Shown here one piece after another: positions 1-11,700 of a stretch of 64,000 nucleotides of DNA (positions are counted from its first letter, which is position 1; each line of letters begins with the position of its first letter). Source of the stretch: Cryptomeria japonica (Eukaryota; Streptophyta; Pinopsida; Cupressales; Cupressaceae); contig NC_081406.1 in the NCBI RefSeq assembly GCF_030272615.1, positions 169,289,861 through 169,353,860 on the forward strand. Direction: 5' to 3'. The position numbers and the translations under genes were made by a program. A model generated the notes under the pieces. It searched no databases, was not told the origin of the DNA, and worked only from the letters and a program-made list of their open reading frames with translations.

Positions 1-1150
1 TTATAAGGGGTCATATGCGGTTCTAATGGGTCAGGACCACATATGACCCCTTAGGACACTATATGATCCTAAGGGGAACATGTCATATGTACAGTAGGAT
101 GTTATAAGGGGTCATATGTGACCTACTAAGGGGTCACGCATGTGTTATAACACATGCGTGACCCCTCAGGACCACATATGACCCCTTAGGACACATAGGA
201 AATGTCATATGTAAAGGTAGGATGTTATAAGGGGTCATATGTGACCTACTAAGGGGTCATGCATGTGTCAATGCATGTGTGACCCCTTAGGACCACATAC
301 GACCCCTTAAGACACTATGTGATGAACTAAGGGGTATGTCACGTTCACACTAGGATTTTATAAGGGGTCATATGTGGTTCTAATGGGTCACGCATGTGTT
401 ATAAAACACACGCGTGACCCCTCAAGACCACATATGACCCCTTAGGACACTATATGATCCTAAGGGGAATGTCATATGTACAGTAGGATGTTATAAGGGG
501 TCATATGTGACCTACTAAGGGGTCACGCATGTGTTAATGCATGCGTGCATGCATGACCCCTTAGGACAACATACGACCCCTTAAGACACTATGTGATGGA
601 CTAAGGGGTCTGTCGTTCACACTAGGATTTTATAAGGGGTCATATGCGGTTCTAAGGGGTCATGCATATGCTATAACACATGCATGACCCCTCAGGACCA
701 CATATGACCCCTTAGGACACTATGTGATCCTAAGGGAAATGTCATATGTACAGTAGGATGTTATAAGGGATCCTATGTGACCTACTAAGGGGTCACGCAT
801 GTGTTAATGCATGTGTGACCCCTTAGGACCACATACGACCCCTTAAGACACTATGTGATGGACTAAGGGGTATGTCGTTCACACTAGGATTTTATAAAGG
901 GTCATATGCGGTTCTAATGGGTCACACATGTGTTAAAACACTTATTGATGGACCAAGGGGTATGTCGTTCACACTACAATTTTATAAGGGGTCACGCATG
1001 TGTTATAACACGTGTGACCCCTTAGGACCATGTATGACCCCTTAGGACACTATGTGATCCTAAAGGGAATGTCATATGTACACTAGTATGTTATATGTGA
1101 TCCTCTATGACCTCCTAAGGGAACGTATAGTGTCATCAGGGCATATGTGG
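1..1150. repeat. Palindrome-rich satellite array (AAGGGGTCATATG family)
   Basis: The block is made of short motifs such as TAAGGGGTCATATG and its reverse complement CATATGACCCCTTA in alternating orientation. Two versions of the unit can be told apart. One continues ...GCGGTTCTAA (starts near 1, 357, 630 and 891) and the other ...GTGACCTACTAAG (near 110, 226, 490 and 761). A-type units from 357 on recur every 260-273 bp, so there is a higher-order period of about 265 bp that decays to the right. The left edge is cut by the window. The same motif family returns at 10.49-10.90 kb and 11.38-11.69 kb. Confidence 0.85.
129..166. repeat. 38-bp perfect palindrome inside the satellite
   Basis: The stretch is exactly self-complementary, centred between 147 and 148. 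It begins AGGGGTCACGCATG and ends CATGCGTGACCCCT. It is nested in a larger imperfect palindrome because GGGGTCATATGTG lies to the left and CACATATGACCCC to the right. Diverged versions with the same layout occur near 385-423, 655-693 and 985-1025. It could extrude as a cruciform; no protein-coding role is seen. Confidence 0.85.
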
Positions 1151-1840
1151 TCTTAAGGGGTCATGTTGTGCGTGTAATAGGATGTGAAAATGGGTCACAT
1201 TGTAGAGGATTTTTTTTGTCTAATTTGTTTAAATTTGTTATCCAAATTTTCTAATGTTTATTTAAATTAAAATTTATTAATTTTTCTAAAGTTTAATTTA
1301 TTATATTTACGTTTGCGACATTTTTCTAATTTTCTCTTTTTGCTAATGCTTTTCTAAGTTCTGATTTACTACCTTAGTTTTCTATGTTTTTCATAACAAT
1401 TTTTTAAAATGTTGAAAAAAATATACATATATACAATTATGTAATTTTAAAAACAAATTGACACATTTCAGTCAAAACATTAAATTATCAAACATTTTTC
1501 TAAAATAAGGAAAAACAATAAATTATCAAACATTTTTCTAAAATGTTGAAAAACAATAACTATATACAATTATTTAATTAAAAAAATAAATTAACAAACA
1601 AATTATTTATTAATTTAATAAAAAAAGACATTATTAAACCAAACAAAGGGTTATTTTGTGCACCTGATATTATAAAGGTCGAAAACTGAAATATGAAAGA
1701 CGCTAGTTGCTGCAGACAAAGCTCGGTGACGTGATGCTGACGACTGGTTCGATCCAACCCCCACCAGACAGAAAAAGACAACTTTGATAATGACCCTTTA
1801 ACTGTCACTTTCACTTTTTATAAATGTTTTAAAAAACCCT
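1151..1840. other. AT-rich spacer, nothing recognised
   Basis: This is very AT-rich sequence with runs of A and T and local repeats such as AAACATTTTTCTAAAAT (1492 and 1528). A short minus-strand ORF at 1578-1814 has low-complexity composition and no recognisable domain. Confidence 0.5.
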
Positions 1841-1847
1841 AACTGAA

Positions 1848-1972
1848 AAATGGTTCGAGCGAACCCGCTCGAACCCAAAAGTCACCCGCAGTTCGAGCGA
1901 ACCAAGGTCCGTAGCGTGGTTCGCTTGAACTCCAAGGGGTAGTTCGAGCGAATACCCCTATTTCGCTCGAAC
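1848..1972. repeat. Cluster of GTTCGAGCGAA palindromic motifs
   Basis: The words GTTCGAGCGAA, TTCGCTCGAA and variants occur at least five times in about 125 bp, in both orientations. They are the only GC-rich, CpG-rich stretch in the neighbourhood. Such clusters are often edges of transposon LTRs or TIRs, but no partner end was found here. Confidence 0.5.
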
Positions 1973-2296
1973 ACCTTAAAAATTGAAGTTCCCACTTTCG
2001 CGAAAACCCCTATTAGAAACTTTTGTGGAATTTGAAGTTGGGCATGTGATTAGACCAAGGAACGGCATGGCGGACAGGTTGTCCAAATAGGCAACGACTC
2101 TTGATGATGAGACGAAAAACATAGTGAAAGATTTTCATAATCTTGAGCTTGATCTCTGAGTTGGAATAGTACACCACCATTTTTTCAAAAGCTATTAATG
2201 AAAGGGTGGTGACTACATTTTAATATGGAGGCCACCTTTTCCTTGATTACACCAAGGCAACAATTAGCATTTATGGGCATAGTCACTAAGTAAAGA

Positions 2297-2617
2297 ATGA
2301 AATACCTTTTCAAATTTGATGAAGATATTTTCATTCAAATCATGGAAATCCTTTTGGGTGAAGATTTTTTGACAACCAAACACAGGTACAGGATAAATAT
2401 AAACATTGTGTCAACAGTGGTGGCATGGGAGTTGGAGATTGGATGGAAAGAAGATGTTGAATGGGTGTTATCAAAGGGTTGTGTGGAAAATGATTGGTTG
2501 TATGGTCTACATTCGATGTTGGAAAGGGCAATTTCGGGGGCAAGGTTTATGCCTGCAGAGGTGGCCAAGGGAACAAATGAGGAGACTCCTCAACAACTGA
2601 TATTGTTTATTCACTAG
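2297..2617 (+). other. Unrecognised 106-codon ORF, coding-like remnant
   Basis: An open frame of 106 codons encodes a normal-looking mixed peptide (many Glu, Ile and Trp; no repeats). I do not recognise a family. Upstream, around 2030-2140, one frame reads a peptide resembling the end of an RNase H-like domain (GHVIRPRNGMADRLSK, then a stop). Downstream, at 2690-2815, there is a Lys/Arg/Glu-rich broken frame. An AATAAAA signal sits near 3055. The whole 2.03-3.07 kb stretch may be a decayed transcribed element on the plus strand. Function unknown. Confidence 0.2.
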
Positions 2618-3259
2618 GCATAGGGGATGAACAAGGATGAGTGAAGGGCAGAAACGTATATCAGTTAGGATTCGTTGATTCATTACTTATGGGTGAAGGA
2701 ACGAGAGCGAGCCAAATGAAAGAGGAAGGCAGGGCTAAAGGAAGAACCAAAAGCAAGATTCGAGATGAAAGACCAATGGGTTAATGGGTCTTTGAAAGCA
2801 ATGAGGAAGAAATGAAAAGAAAAACATTGTTTTTTGTTCAAAGCTTGTTTATGTAGTTACTTTATCGACTGTTATATGTTTTAAACTGCTAAATTGTATA
2901 ATTGAGTGTATAGGGCAAAATACTGGTAAGTGGGAGTAGGGTTTTGGTTGATGTTTTGTTATACTATGGATATCATTTTGGAGCAAACTTTTGCAATGTC
3001 TCTTTGTAATGTGGGATAAAAGATACTACAACTTATGTACTTTGTTTTGAATATCAATAAAATACATATAATTGTCGATAAAAAAAATTATGATTTTCAA
3101 AAATACTAAAAAATAAAAAATATTTAAAAAAGATATATAAAATATAATTATAAAGAATACATATAATAATTAGATTTTTTTAAATAAAAATATTATATTT
3201 AATTTTTAATTTTTTAAATCGAATCAAATCCTAATAATTGACTTTATTGTCTATATTTT

Positions 3260-4170
3260 GACATAAAAATGAATTATTCGACTAAGGTTCGACTCGCTGC
3301 AATGGCTCAAGTCAGAAGTGGACTACTATTTTTCTAAACCTGGTCAGGATTCAAGCTCTGCGTAGACTAATTTCGGTTAATTCGCCGCAACAAACCAAAA
3401 CGACAGGGAATTAATTCGCAATTCCTTCTAGTTTGAATGGAGAAAGTCTTTGAATGCGACATTAAAGGTAACCTCATTATTTCACGCCTGCAATAAATGA
3501 TTTCTGTCACAATCTCTGGACGGGCTTCTGCATTTAGCACATAGGTACATCTGAACAATCGATTTATTCCATTCTCTTCGGATAGATTCAATTAAGCCGT
3601 GCAGAAAAGAATAGAAAATAGTCTTTTGGATGCATCTATTTTGGTTTCAAAATAGTAGTACGAATTGACTAACACGCGTGTTAGTAATGCGTTTTACATG
3701 TCGATTTTGTAATAAATGACTGCCATTGACTAACCTGTCGCTGACTAACCTGTAGAAAAAATCTGTTTTGAAGAAGTCTGTTTTGAAACCAGAATAACTT
3801 CGACCCACAAATCTGGTTTCCCTAAATCTGAAACCCTAATCCAAGTCCTGCCCTGCTCTGGAGCTGGGACCGGCGCTCAAATATAATCGTGTTACTTAAA
3901 AATGATGTCTGTTCAAAAGCACATAGCAGACTTGTTCAACATATGATGCAAAGAAATCTAGAATGTAAAGATCAAGGAAGAGAAAAATTGGTTACCTTCA
4001 TTCTTACAGGGCGATGAAGAATTCCAAGAAGCCTAAGCGATCTGAGAATGTGATGCAGAACGTAAAGAATTTAGCCTGGAAATAGAGCGAAGAAAGAGTG
4101 GGGTTATAAAGAGGTGAAAAGGAGGGCATGCGCAAGAGAGTATTGGACTACATTCATTAATGGCGGCTTA
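3260..4170 (-). pseudogene. Ghost HIPP gene with exons 2-3 deleted
   Basis: Both flanks of a HIPP gene are present but most of the coding part is gone. 3290-3900 matches the 3' flank of the genes at 17.0 and 21.6 kb (shared stretches with CACGCCTGCAATAAATGATT and GAAACCCTAAT). 3933-3952 corresponds to the stop-codon region. The sequence then jumps within about 10 bp into intron 1 (GTAAAGATCAAGG at 3964) and on to exon 1 (ATG AAG, minus strand, at 4001-3996 with a GT donor). The 5' UTR and a TATA-like TTTATAAC follow at 4103-4111. Compared with the intact copies, roughly 0.58 kb including the HMA domain and CaaX box has been lost. It cannot encode a HIPP. Confidence 0.8.
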
Positions 4171-4767
4171 TTGTTCGAAACTTGTGTTATCTCTACGGGA
4201 GACCAACTCCTGTCAACAACTATCAACTTGGCCTGGAGTATAAACGATGGTTTTTACGGCAGGTGATTTGATTATACGACAGATATTACGTATCTTCAAA
4301 AGGATTTTATACAGTCCATCGCTCTGTGTCTCCCTGAACATCAATGGATGTTCATCTGCAAACAATAAGGAGGAAAACTAGGTAGAAGCCATAGAGCAAA
4401 GGATGGATTACTGCGGAGACAGAAAGCAAAATGAAACAACAGGTTTAAGGAAATAATCTTAGCCACTTGTTATCTTATGTGCCAAGAAAATCATCTGCCA
4501 AAACAACAAGGCAATGTATGCCAACGTTGTAAATTTGAGTTGTCTACAAGATTGAGTTAAAGCAATTAAATAAATCCACTTTCTTTTATGACCATGTCAT
4601 CACACAACTGTTAAACTTTTAATTAAAAAAATAAAATGTTTTAATTATAAAGGAAGAGCATCAGTTGTTGAGCATGTATCAATTGTTGTGAGGGTTGTTG
4701 ATACCTTTTGTTCCAAAAATTGAACAAATAAAATCTATTGTTTGAAACATAAAATATCATTTTTTGT

Positions 4768-4836
4768 TAGGAAATGTACCATTAGTTGTTAGGAAATGTA
4801 TCAATAGTTGTTAGGAAATGTACTAATATTGTAAAA
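4768..4836. repeat. Short tandem repeat (about 22 bp, 3 copies)
   Basis: TTGTTAGGAAATGTA is repeated three times with a spacing of about 22 bp, with small differences between copies. An isolated ORF begins inside it but has no recognisable content. Confidence 0.7.
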
Positions 4837-4839
4837 AGT

Positions 4840-7198
4840 AACCAATCAAGTGATGTCATATCAGCTGCACAACTATTGGGGCCTCTTTTGCACGCCTATT
4901 GGTCTCACTTTTTTGGGGGGCTGTTTTGGACACCTTGGCAAAAAGCATGCTTATGTGGCACCATACTTGATGATGTGGTGCTGAAAGCTTAGTTATAAGC
5001 AGGGGACTTGCCAAGTAAGCTACTGTAAAAAAATGGGAGTGATTTAGAATTTCCACATAAGATTTTGAGAAGCACAAAGTTAGGATGCTCAACTTCTGGT
5101 ACTCTTCCCCTATTAGTTATCAAACTATGCTTGTCCGCCCCTAAAAATATTGAAAGAAGTGCGCAAAGGAAATGTGTCTACAGCTGAAAACTATAGTAAC
5201 CAACAATAAGATTTATTTACAAATTTTAACATTTAGTTTGTGATGGTAAATTTGTTCTACTTAGCTTAACCCTTTAGGTGTTCTATTTTGACTAGTTGGA
5301 CATTTTAGATGTAATTAATAAATTAGTAAAGAGTAATAACTTTTTCTTGTTTGAATGATTCGCTCAAGTTATTTTTAGTTTAACTTCTTTTATACAACTT
5401 ATTTTTGGGGACAGAGGTTCCTATTATTCGAACTTTGAGTCTCTATGTAGAATTATGGAACTAGCATTTGGTTATTCAAGAGTGGATTCTTGAAGCATAG
5501 TTAGTCACTCTATTTAAATCTATCTATGAGATGAAAGGATTAGACACAAACATGGCAAAATGTTTCAAATCCCTGATAGTTGTTGCACAAATCATAGATT
5601 TTCAAAGAATCAAATAAAGAAAAGAAAAGCCATTATATAATCATAAAGAAAGAAAAATAAACCAAAAATCAAATGATACAAAGAATTTAAAAGAGTTATT
5701 TTTTTAATTCAATGAACCTATCCAAGATAAGTTCCACCAAAAACTGGGAGATTGCAAGAATGAACCATCAAGCTTCTTTTTCCTAGCTTGCTCAATCATG
5801 AGAGCCACAAGATCTTACACCATAGGCTTCGCATATCTATAATGAAGCTTCGCCCACACAGTTAAATCATCATCAACCAAAGATACAATTTGCATGTGTC
5901 TATTAAACTTGCCTTCCAATAAATCTTTGTTAGAAGAGGCTCTAAATAATAGTTGAAATTGATGAAGCTATTGAGAGAGTCTTTCCTAAATAGTCCCAAA
6001 AAAGAATAAGCATGGTTACCTTCAAATTCTACTTCATCTCCTATCATAATTTAATAGAATTACAGTATTGATCCTTCCCAACAAATAGAAGAAGCTCTTA
6101 AATGACTCTAATAGTGTCACAAATAATGATCTCAATTTCATTATACATTCAAATTAAAGATATATGCATAAAAATTGAATATAATATCTTTTAGAAATTT
6201 ACTTATTCTTCCTATAGAAAAAAATTAGGAGAGAGAAGCAAATAGAAATTGAATTTAATCTCTACTATATCTCTCCCTCCATTTCTCTCTCTATTATAAA
6301 CATAACATGACCCCATTTGTTAAATGGGCTATCAATTGACCTCACGTAGCGCAAATATATTCAAAATATAGAACAAAAATTTATCTAATTGATGATCCTA
6401 TTTGTCAAATGAACAGACATATGTCAGAAAAAAGCATTTATTTGTGCACATGACACAGTGTACTTCTGAGAAAGTGTGTTATGAATGGTGCTCCTTTATT
6501 TGACTGAAGAGGATCTTGGGCTTGAAATTTTCACCACACACTAAAAGGGATGAGGTGACCATAAATTGATGCATTCATAATGAGATTTTTTATATTTTTC
6601 AAAAAATAGGCTCATAAAAATACAAATATTAAAATCTCATAAATGGTGAGTTGGGCCATCATGAAAATTGGTGACATAACCCAAAATGGTACTAGAAACA
6701 TGTCCATGTGATGGTTTTCCTTGAAGCCTCATGATTTTCAAAATTTTGCTTTTTGACCAATACACGACAAGTTTGTACAAAACAGGGCTCAAGGATGATG
6801 ACTTTGAACTGAAACCACATAATTACACAACCTAAAATATTTTGACAAGTACAAATCTTAGATAAGCCAGATATTGTATTTAATGCAAAAGTCTAAATTT
6901 TGAGTGTTTGAAAATTGGGGCAACACTATTAAAAATAATAACATTAACATTAAAAATATTCATATGATCTCTAAGTTAGAAATATCCATATTGTTAATAG
7001 CATATACATTAATATTAGTATTATTAAGGATAACATCAATGACATTAAAGATGATCCTTATCCATGTTACGATTTACAAAGAACAATAATACTGATGTCA
7101 TAAAATTTAATCATTAATATAATTTGATAATTTAGTAATTAGGTAAGTAATAAATTTAGCTAGATCAAGATACTAATTTTTTATTGTATTGGTATGCA
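4840..7198. other. Anonymous AT-rich DNA
   Basis: No gene, LTR or structural RNA is recognised. Minus-strand peptides between 5.73 and 6.05 kb look faintly coding-like but switch frame and contain stops, so they are at most a decayed fragment. 6280-6310 (CTCTCT... TAAACATAACATGA) resembles 13.02-13.06 kb, which suggests a dispersed repeat. Confidence 0.4.
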
Positions 7199-7203
7199 AT
7201 TTT

Positions 7204-8267
7204 TGTTGGTATTTGGATGCGTTGCATTGGTTTTGTCATTGATGTCAACACTTATCAACACCTATCAGCACTTGGAGATCTTTGGTTATGTTCACCGGCA
7301 TGTTCAGTGACTTATACACAATCACCGGTATCTGGTTCTCCAACAGGTTATATTGTTCACCGGCACTAAGGATGACCTGTTATCATTTGGAGATTACTTG
7401 GTTATGTCGAAGACATTGTTTTGACACTTTGTTTTGGTGATTTGGTCATTGATCTAACCGGGTTTGCATATTTGTTGTTACCAATAAATAGGTCTAGGTT
7501 ATGGACCGACAAGCACTATCAGCACGACACGTTATGGAGATGATTTGTTATTATTGTAAATGCATTGAGTCGACATCATGCATCGCATATTGATTCATTT
7601 GTAATTGATTTAATTGTAATTTTCTTTGTAAGCTGACCTACACATTTGGTCTTAGGTTTTGGTATATATGTAAGATCTCATTTGTGAGATTGGATGAGGA
7701 TATAGAGGAACTGGAAAAAGGATTGTAATAAGGTATATGCGAATACAAGCAGAGCTATACACACAGACATCATTTGAAGATTCAAGGAAGGTATGAAGAA
7801 GACAATCAAAGCTTAACCGATACTCAATCTAGCATATGAAGATGTTATTTTGAGCAGTACATTATCATTGGATTTAATCATCCAATTGTAGTCAGTGTGA
7901 CTCCCATTTTGTGATTGAGCAGTGAGCTCCAGGCAGTTGGTCTTTCTGCATGTGCAGACCCCTTATTGTACACACATACTATCTGCAGTAGTATCATCTG
8001 ATTGTGGGTAAGGTTTCCCATCGTGGTTTTTCCCTTTACAGGGTTTCGACGTACAAATAACTGTGTTATGTGTTGTGTATGTTATTTGTCTTTTTGTTTC
8101 ATGCATTAAAATTTACCGGTACTGTTATTAACTGCTAAACTGTCTATCGACATTAAGTTTAGTTTACTGGTATTATGCACTAAATTTGGTTAAGTTATAT
8201 TTGGGTTGAAATTAATAGACAATTGATTCACCCCCCCCCCCTTCTCAGTTGCTTCCGGGTCCTAACA
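7204..8267 (+). mobile_element. Solo LTR with 5-bp TSD (ATTTT)
   Basis: The 1,064-bp block starts TGTTGG and ends CTAACA, the TG...CA ends of a plant LTR. It is flanked on both sides by the same 5 bp, ATTTT (7199-7203 and 8268-8272). No second LTR or internal coding region lies nearby, so it is a solo LTR left by LTR-LTR recombination. Its 3' part (TGGTTTTTCCCTTT, then GATTCA plus a poly-C run shortly before the end) is organised like the LTRs of the element at 39.48-45.73 kb, so the two families are related. Orientation is inferred from that resemblance. Confidence 0.85.
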
Positions 8268-8272
8268 ATTTT

Positions 8273-9354
8273 TATCGAGTTTAAGAAAACTCTTTATTGT
8301 AGGTTTTGATCACAATGAGAGTTCTAGCAAGATTATGAAATATACGTATGTGGGTAAGTGCACAAAGATGGTGGTCAAAAAGGGGGGTATAAGTGGACAC
8401 TTTTTTTCTGAAATCAGGTGAACCTGAACTTGGAGGCAAAATTTGAAATTCATCCACTCAAGATATGAAGATAATCAAAGAACAAATATTGTAGTACTCT
8501 GAATCTAGTTCTCAAACTACTAAACTTTTTCAAAATTGGATAAGATTAAGGGGGTCAAATCCTTCGCGCACGAAAAATTGACCCTAATTTTTTCTTAAAA
8601 ACATAACATAGTTTCTAGCGTGCACATCAAAAAAGTCATAGTTAGATTTAGTATTTTGACAAATCCTTTGGCAGAAAGTTAGTTAAAAGTGAGCACTAGA
8701 AGATGTGTACTTTTTTGTAATTTTTTATTGAGTATTTTTTTTAAATTATTTTTCCAATCGAGCACATTCTGAAAATTAGGTACATGTTCGTGCGCGAAGC
8801 ATAAGTTGCACTAAACAAATCGAAAATATAAATTTTTTTTAAAATTGTAAAGAATAAAGTGGACTACAATAATATATAAAGTTTTTTAAATTTGGATAAG
8901 TATATCAAAAGTTATTCAAAAAATGGTGCACCTATGTTTGTGAGAACTATGGAGACACTGGTAAAAGAAATTCAATAATAATATGTTATTGTTGTTCAAA
9001 TTGAAAAAATATTATATGGCTAGAAAGATCAGAAGATGGGTGAAAATATGGTGGCCATTTTAGAAATACCCACTTGATGAAGTGTAAACCTGATGATGAC
9101 AAAGTCGATAAACCAAGTTGATAAAATAAAACACGTCAAAAATGAGAGAAATGGAGGGAAATCAAACTTCCAAACCGTAGCTTTGTCATCCAGGCCTATT
9201 TCCAAGCCTAAACAGTCAAAAGCGCGTACGGGGTACTTATGGTTTAAAAAGTGTGTATGGGGTACTTATGGTGTAAGAAGCGTGTATGCACTCTTTTTAC
9301 TATAAGCAACATGTACATGCTCTTTTTACTATAAATAGAGTGTACGTGCTATTG
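8273..9354. other. Anonymous spacer with left copy of an inverted motif
   Basis: No gene is recognised. 8352-8400 (GGGTAAGTGCACAAAGATGG... GTGGACAC) is the inverted counterpart of 12372-12410. 9215-9355 contains copies of a motif with GTACGTGCT/GTACATGCT followed by TTTTTACTATAA, related to the array at 12.15-12.27 kb. Confidence 0.4.
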
Positions 9355-9525
9355 TATAATATGATATTGTATATATAATATGTGTATATATATATAATAT
9401 ATGTAATATATAATATGTGTATAATATGATATTATACATATTATACATATAATATATAATATTTATATATATATACATATGTATATAATAATATATAGTA
9501 TATTAAGTATATATATACACATGTA
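9355..9525. repeat. TA-rich microsatellite
   Basis: Imperfect (TA)n with interspersed ATATGTATAT and TAATATAT words; no coding content. Confidence 0.8.
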
Positions 9526-9557
9526 AGTGTATTGTCTCCCCCTCTCAAACACATACA

Positions 9558-9560
<3 letters not shown>

Positions 9561-9627
<67 letters not shown>

Positions 9628-9775
9628 CCCATCCCTCCCTCTCTCCCCTTATCCCTTCCTCCATAGCCCATCCCTCTCTCTCTCGCTCTCTCCCCTTCTC
9701 CCTTCCTCCATACCCCATCCCTCTTTCTCTTCTTCTCTCCCTCCCTCCCTCCATACCCCACTGCAACTGTGTCTG
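9561..9775. repeat. (TC)31 array plus pyrimidine-rich tail, copy 1
   Basis: Perfect TC dinucleotides run from 9561 to 9622. They are followed by a pyrimidine-rich tail in which CCATACCCCATCCCTC is repeated. The same array-plus-tail arrangement recurs at 10918-11110. Ser-Leu and Arg-Glu open frames here are microsatellite artefacts. Confidence 0.9.
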
Positions 9776-10269
9776 CACTTCTATAGAAGTAAGTGAATTT
9801 ATTTCTTGTTTGCAACTTCCTCTTTGATTTTTATCATGTATGCTCTCCTAAGAAAATTGACTGATGGATTTGTGTTTGTATATTGAATAGGAGGAATAGG
9901 GTTTGAAATTGAACCAGGGGTGTATTACCATGACAAACAAGGAAACCTGCAGCAATATTCTTCTCGAATGTGTTTTTAATGAGCTGAGCAGATGTGGAAA
10001 TTAATGTCAACAAAGAAACATGATGAGTCAGAGTACCTGCAATATGTTTTTTAAAAAGAAAGAACCGGTAGGAAGAGAAAGAGAGAGAGTAACACAGATG
10101 ATGTCTTGGAGAATGATAGTGGTGGGTATGCGAGAGTTCCCATGTTGTTACACAACACCTGTCACCTAAAGAAATTAAAGTTTGTTGTATGCATGGAAGT
10201 GGTAGTATATGGTGATCATCACTTGTCAAACGGCTTGGAACGGTACATACCCATGAAAGAAATCAAGTG

Positions 10270-10910
10270 TGTAATTCCTATAGTCACAATCGAGATCAAT
10301 CCTATAAACTTGCAAATTTAATAGCATCATATGTTTTAGAACTTAGGCAATACTCTTAGGGTTAGGTCAAGCTCTTACACTTGCTTTTTAGCGAAGCCTC
10401 ATTGTTTGTTCGCTTGGAGTCTTGTTGTATGATGTTCTATTCATAACTTTAAATTTAATATATCATTTTATTTATTAGCCCACCATATGAGCCCTTAGGT
10501 GTCATTAGAGGTCGTATTGTTTCCTAAGAGGTCATATGGTGTCTTGTGACCCCTTAGGTGTCATTAGAGGTCGTATTGTTTCCTAGAGGTCATATGGTGT
10601 CTTGTGACCCCTTAGGACACCATATGACCCCTTAAGACACCATAGACCCATAACAACACCATATGGTGTCCTAAGGGGTCATAAGATGCCATATGACCTC
10701 TCAGGACACCAATGACCCATAACAACACCATATGGTGTTCTAAAGGGTCATATGGTGTTCTATGACCCCTTAGAACACTATTTGGTGTTGTTACAAGTCC
10801 TATGGTGTGCTAAGGGATAATATAGTGTCATATGACCCCTTAGGACACCCTATGACCCCTTAGATGTTTTTAGGGGTCATATTGTGTTCTAAGGGTCATA
10901 TTGTGTCCTG
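10270..10910. repeat. Duplicated block, copy 1, with satellite motifs
   Basis: 10270-10490 (starting GTAATTCCTATAGTCAC) and the following satellite-like part are repeated at 11122-11700. 10490-10905 is packed with CATATGACCCCTTAGG, GTGTCCTAAGGGGTCATA and similar words in both orientations. These resemble the 1-1150 array but use ACACCATATG instead of CACATATG. Together with the CT arrays this gives an order of CT array, block, CT array, block, as expected of a tandem duplication of about 0.85-1.35 kb. Confidence 0.8.
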
Positions 10911-10915
10911 GATTT

Positions 10916-10917
<2 letters not shown>

Positions 10918-11006
<89 letters not shown>

Positions 11007-11110
11007 CTCTCGCTCTCTCTCCATACCCCATCCCTCTCTCTCTCACTCTCTCTCGTTCTCCCTTCCTCCATACCCCATCCCTCTTTCTCTTCTTCTCTCC
11101 CTCCCTCTTT
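10918..11110. repeat. (TC)43 array plus pyrimidine-rich tail, copy 2
   Basis: About 86 bp of perfect TC (10918-11003), then interrupted TC and the CCATACCCCATCCCTC-containing tail also seen at 9.6 kb. It sits exactly between the two duplicated blocks. Confidence 0.9.
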
Positions 11111-11121
11111 CTTTTCTTTTG

Positions 11122-11700
11122 TAATTCCTATAGTCACAATCGAGGTCAGTCCTATAACCTTGTAAATTTAATAGCATCATATGTTTTAGAACTTAGGCAG
11201 TACTCTTAAGGTTAGGTCAAGCTCTTACACTTGCTTTTTAGCAAAGCCTCGTTGTTTGTTCACTTGGAGTCTCTCTTATGCTGACAATGGTCTAACTTAG
11301 CTATATCAAAACTAAACTACTGAAGTTCTATTGTATGATGTTCTATTCATAACTTTAAATTTAATATATCATTTTATTAGCCCACCATATGACCCTTTAG
11401 GTGTCATTAAAGGTTGTATTGTTTCCTAAGAGGTCATATGGTGTCTTGTGACCCCTTAGGACACCATATGACCCCTTAAGACACCATACGACCCATAACA
11501 ACACCATATGGTGTTCTAAGGGGTCATAGGATGCCATATGACCCCTTGGGACACCAATGACCCATAACAACATCATATGGTGTTCTATGACCCCTTAGGA
11601 CACCATTTGGTGTCGTTATAGGTCCTATGGTGTGCTAAGGGATAATATAGTGTCATATGACCCCTTAGGACACCATATGACCCCTTATATGGCACCACTA
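11122..11700. repeat. Duplicated block, copy 2, with satellite motifs
   Basis: This is the diverged second copy of 10270-10910. It has an extra stretch near 11270-11330 and shares the same palindromic AAGGGGTCATATG-type words from 11385 to 11690. The last satellite words run into the 3' end of the small two-exon gene candidate on the minus strand. Confidence 0.8.

Noticed and set aside
1-1150. CRISPR-like array
   Set aside because: Repeats are palindromic satellite units without unique equal-length spacers, in a plant nuclear context.
1725-1775. GGTTCGATCC, resembling a tRNA T loop
   Set aside because: Flanking bases do not pair into a T stem and no anticodon arm or acceptor stem can be drawn.
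2030-2140. RNase H-like fragment (GHVIRPRNGMADRLSK)
   Set aside because: Too short and isolated to call a retroelement domain; kept only as a remark under the 2297 ORF.
9441-9815. ORFs of more than 70 codons across the CT arrays (also 10889-11209, 12602-13048, 37809-38015)
   Set aside because: They are Ser-Leu or Arg-Glu repeats produced by the microsatellite itself; no start context or conserved part.
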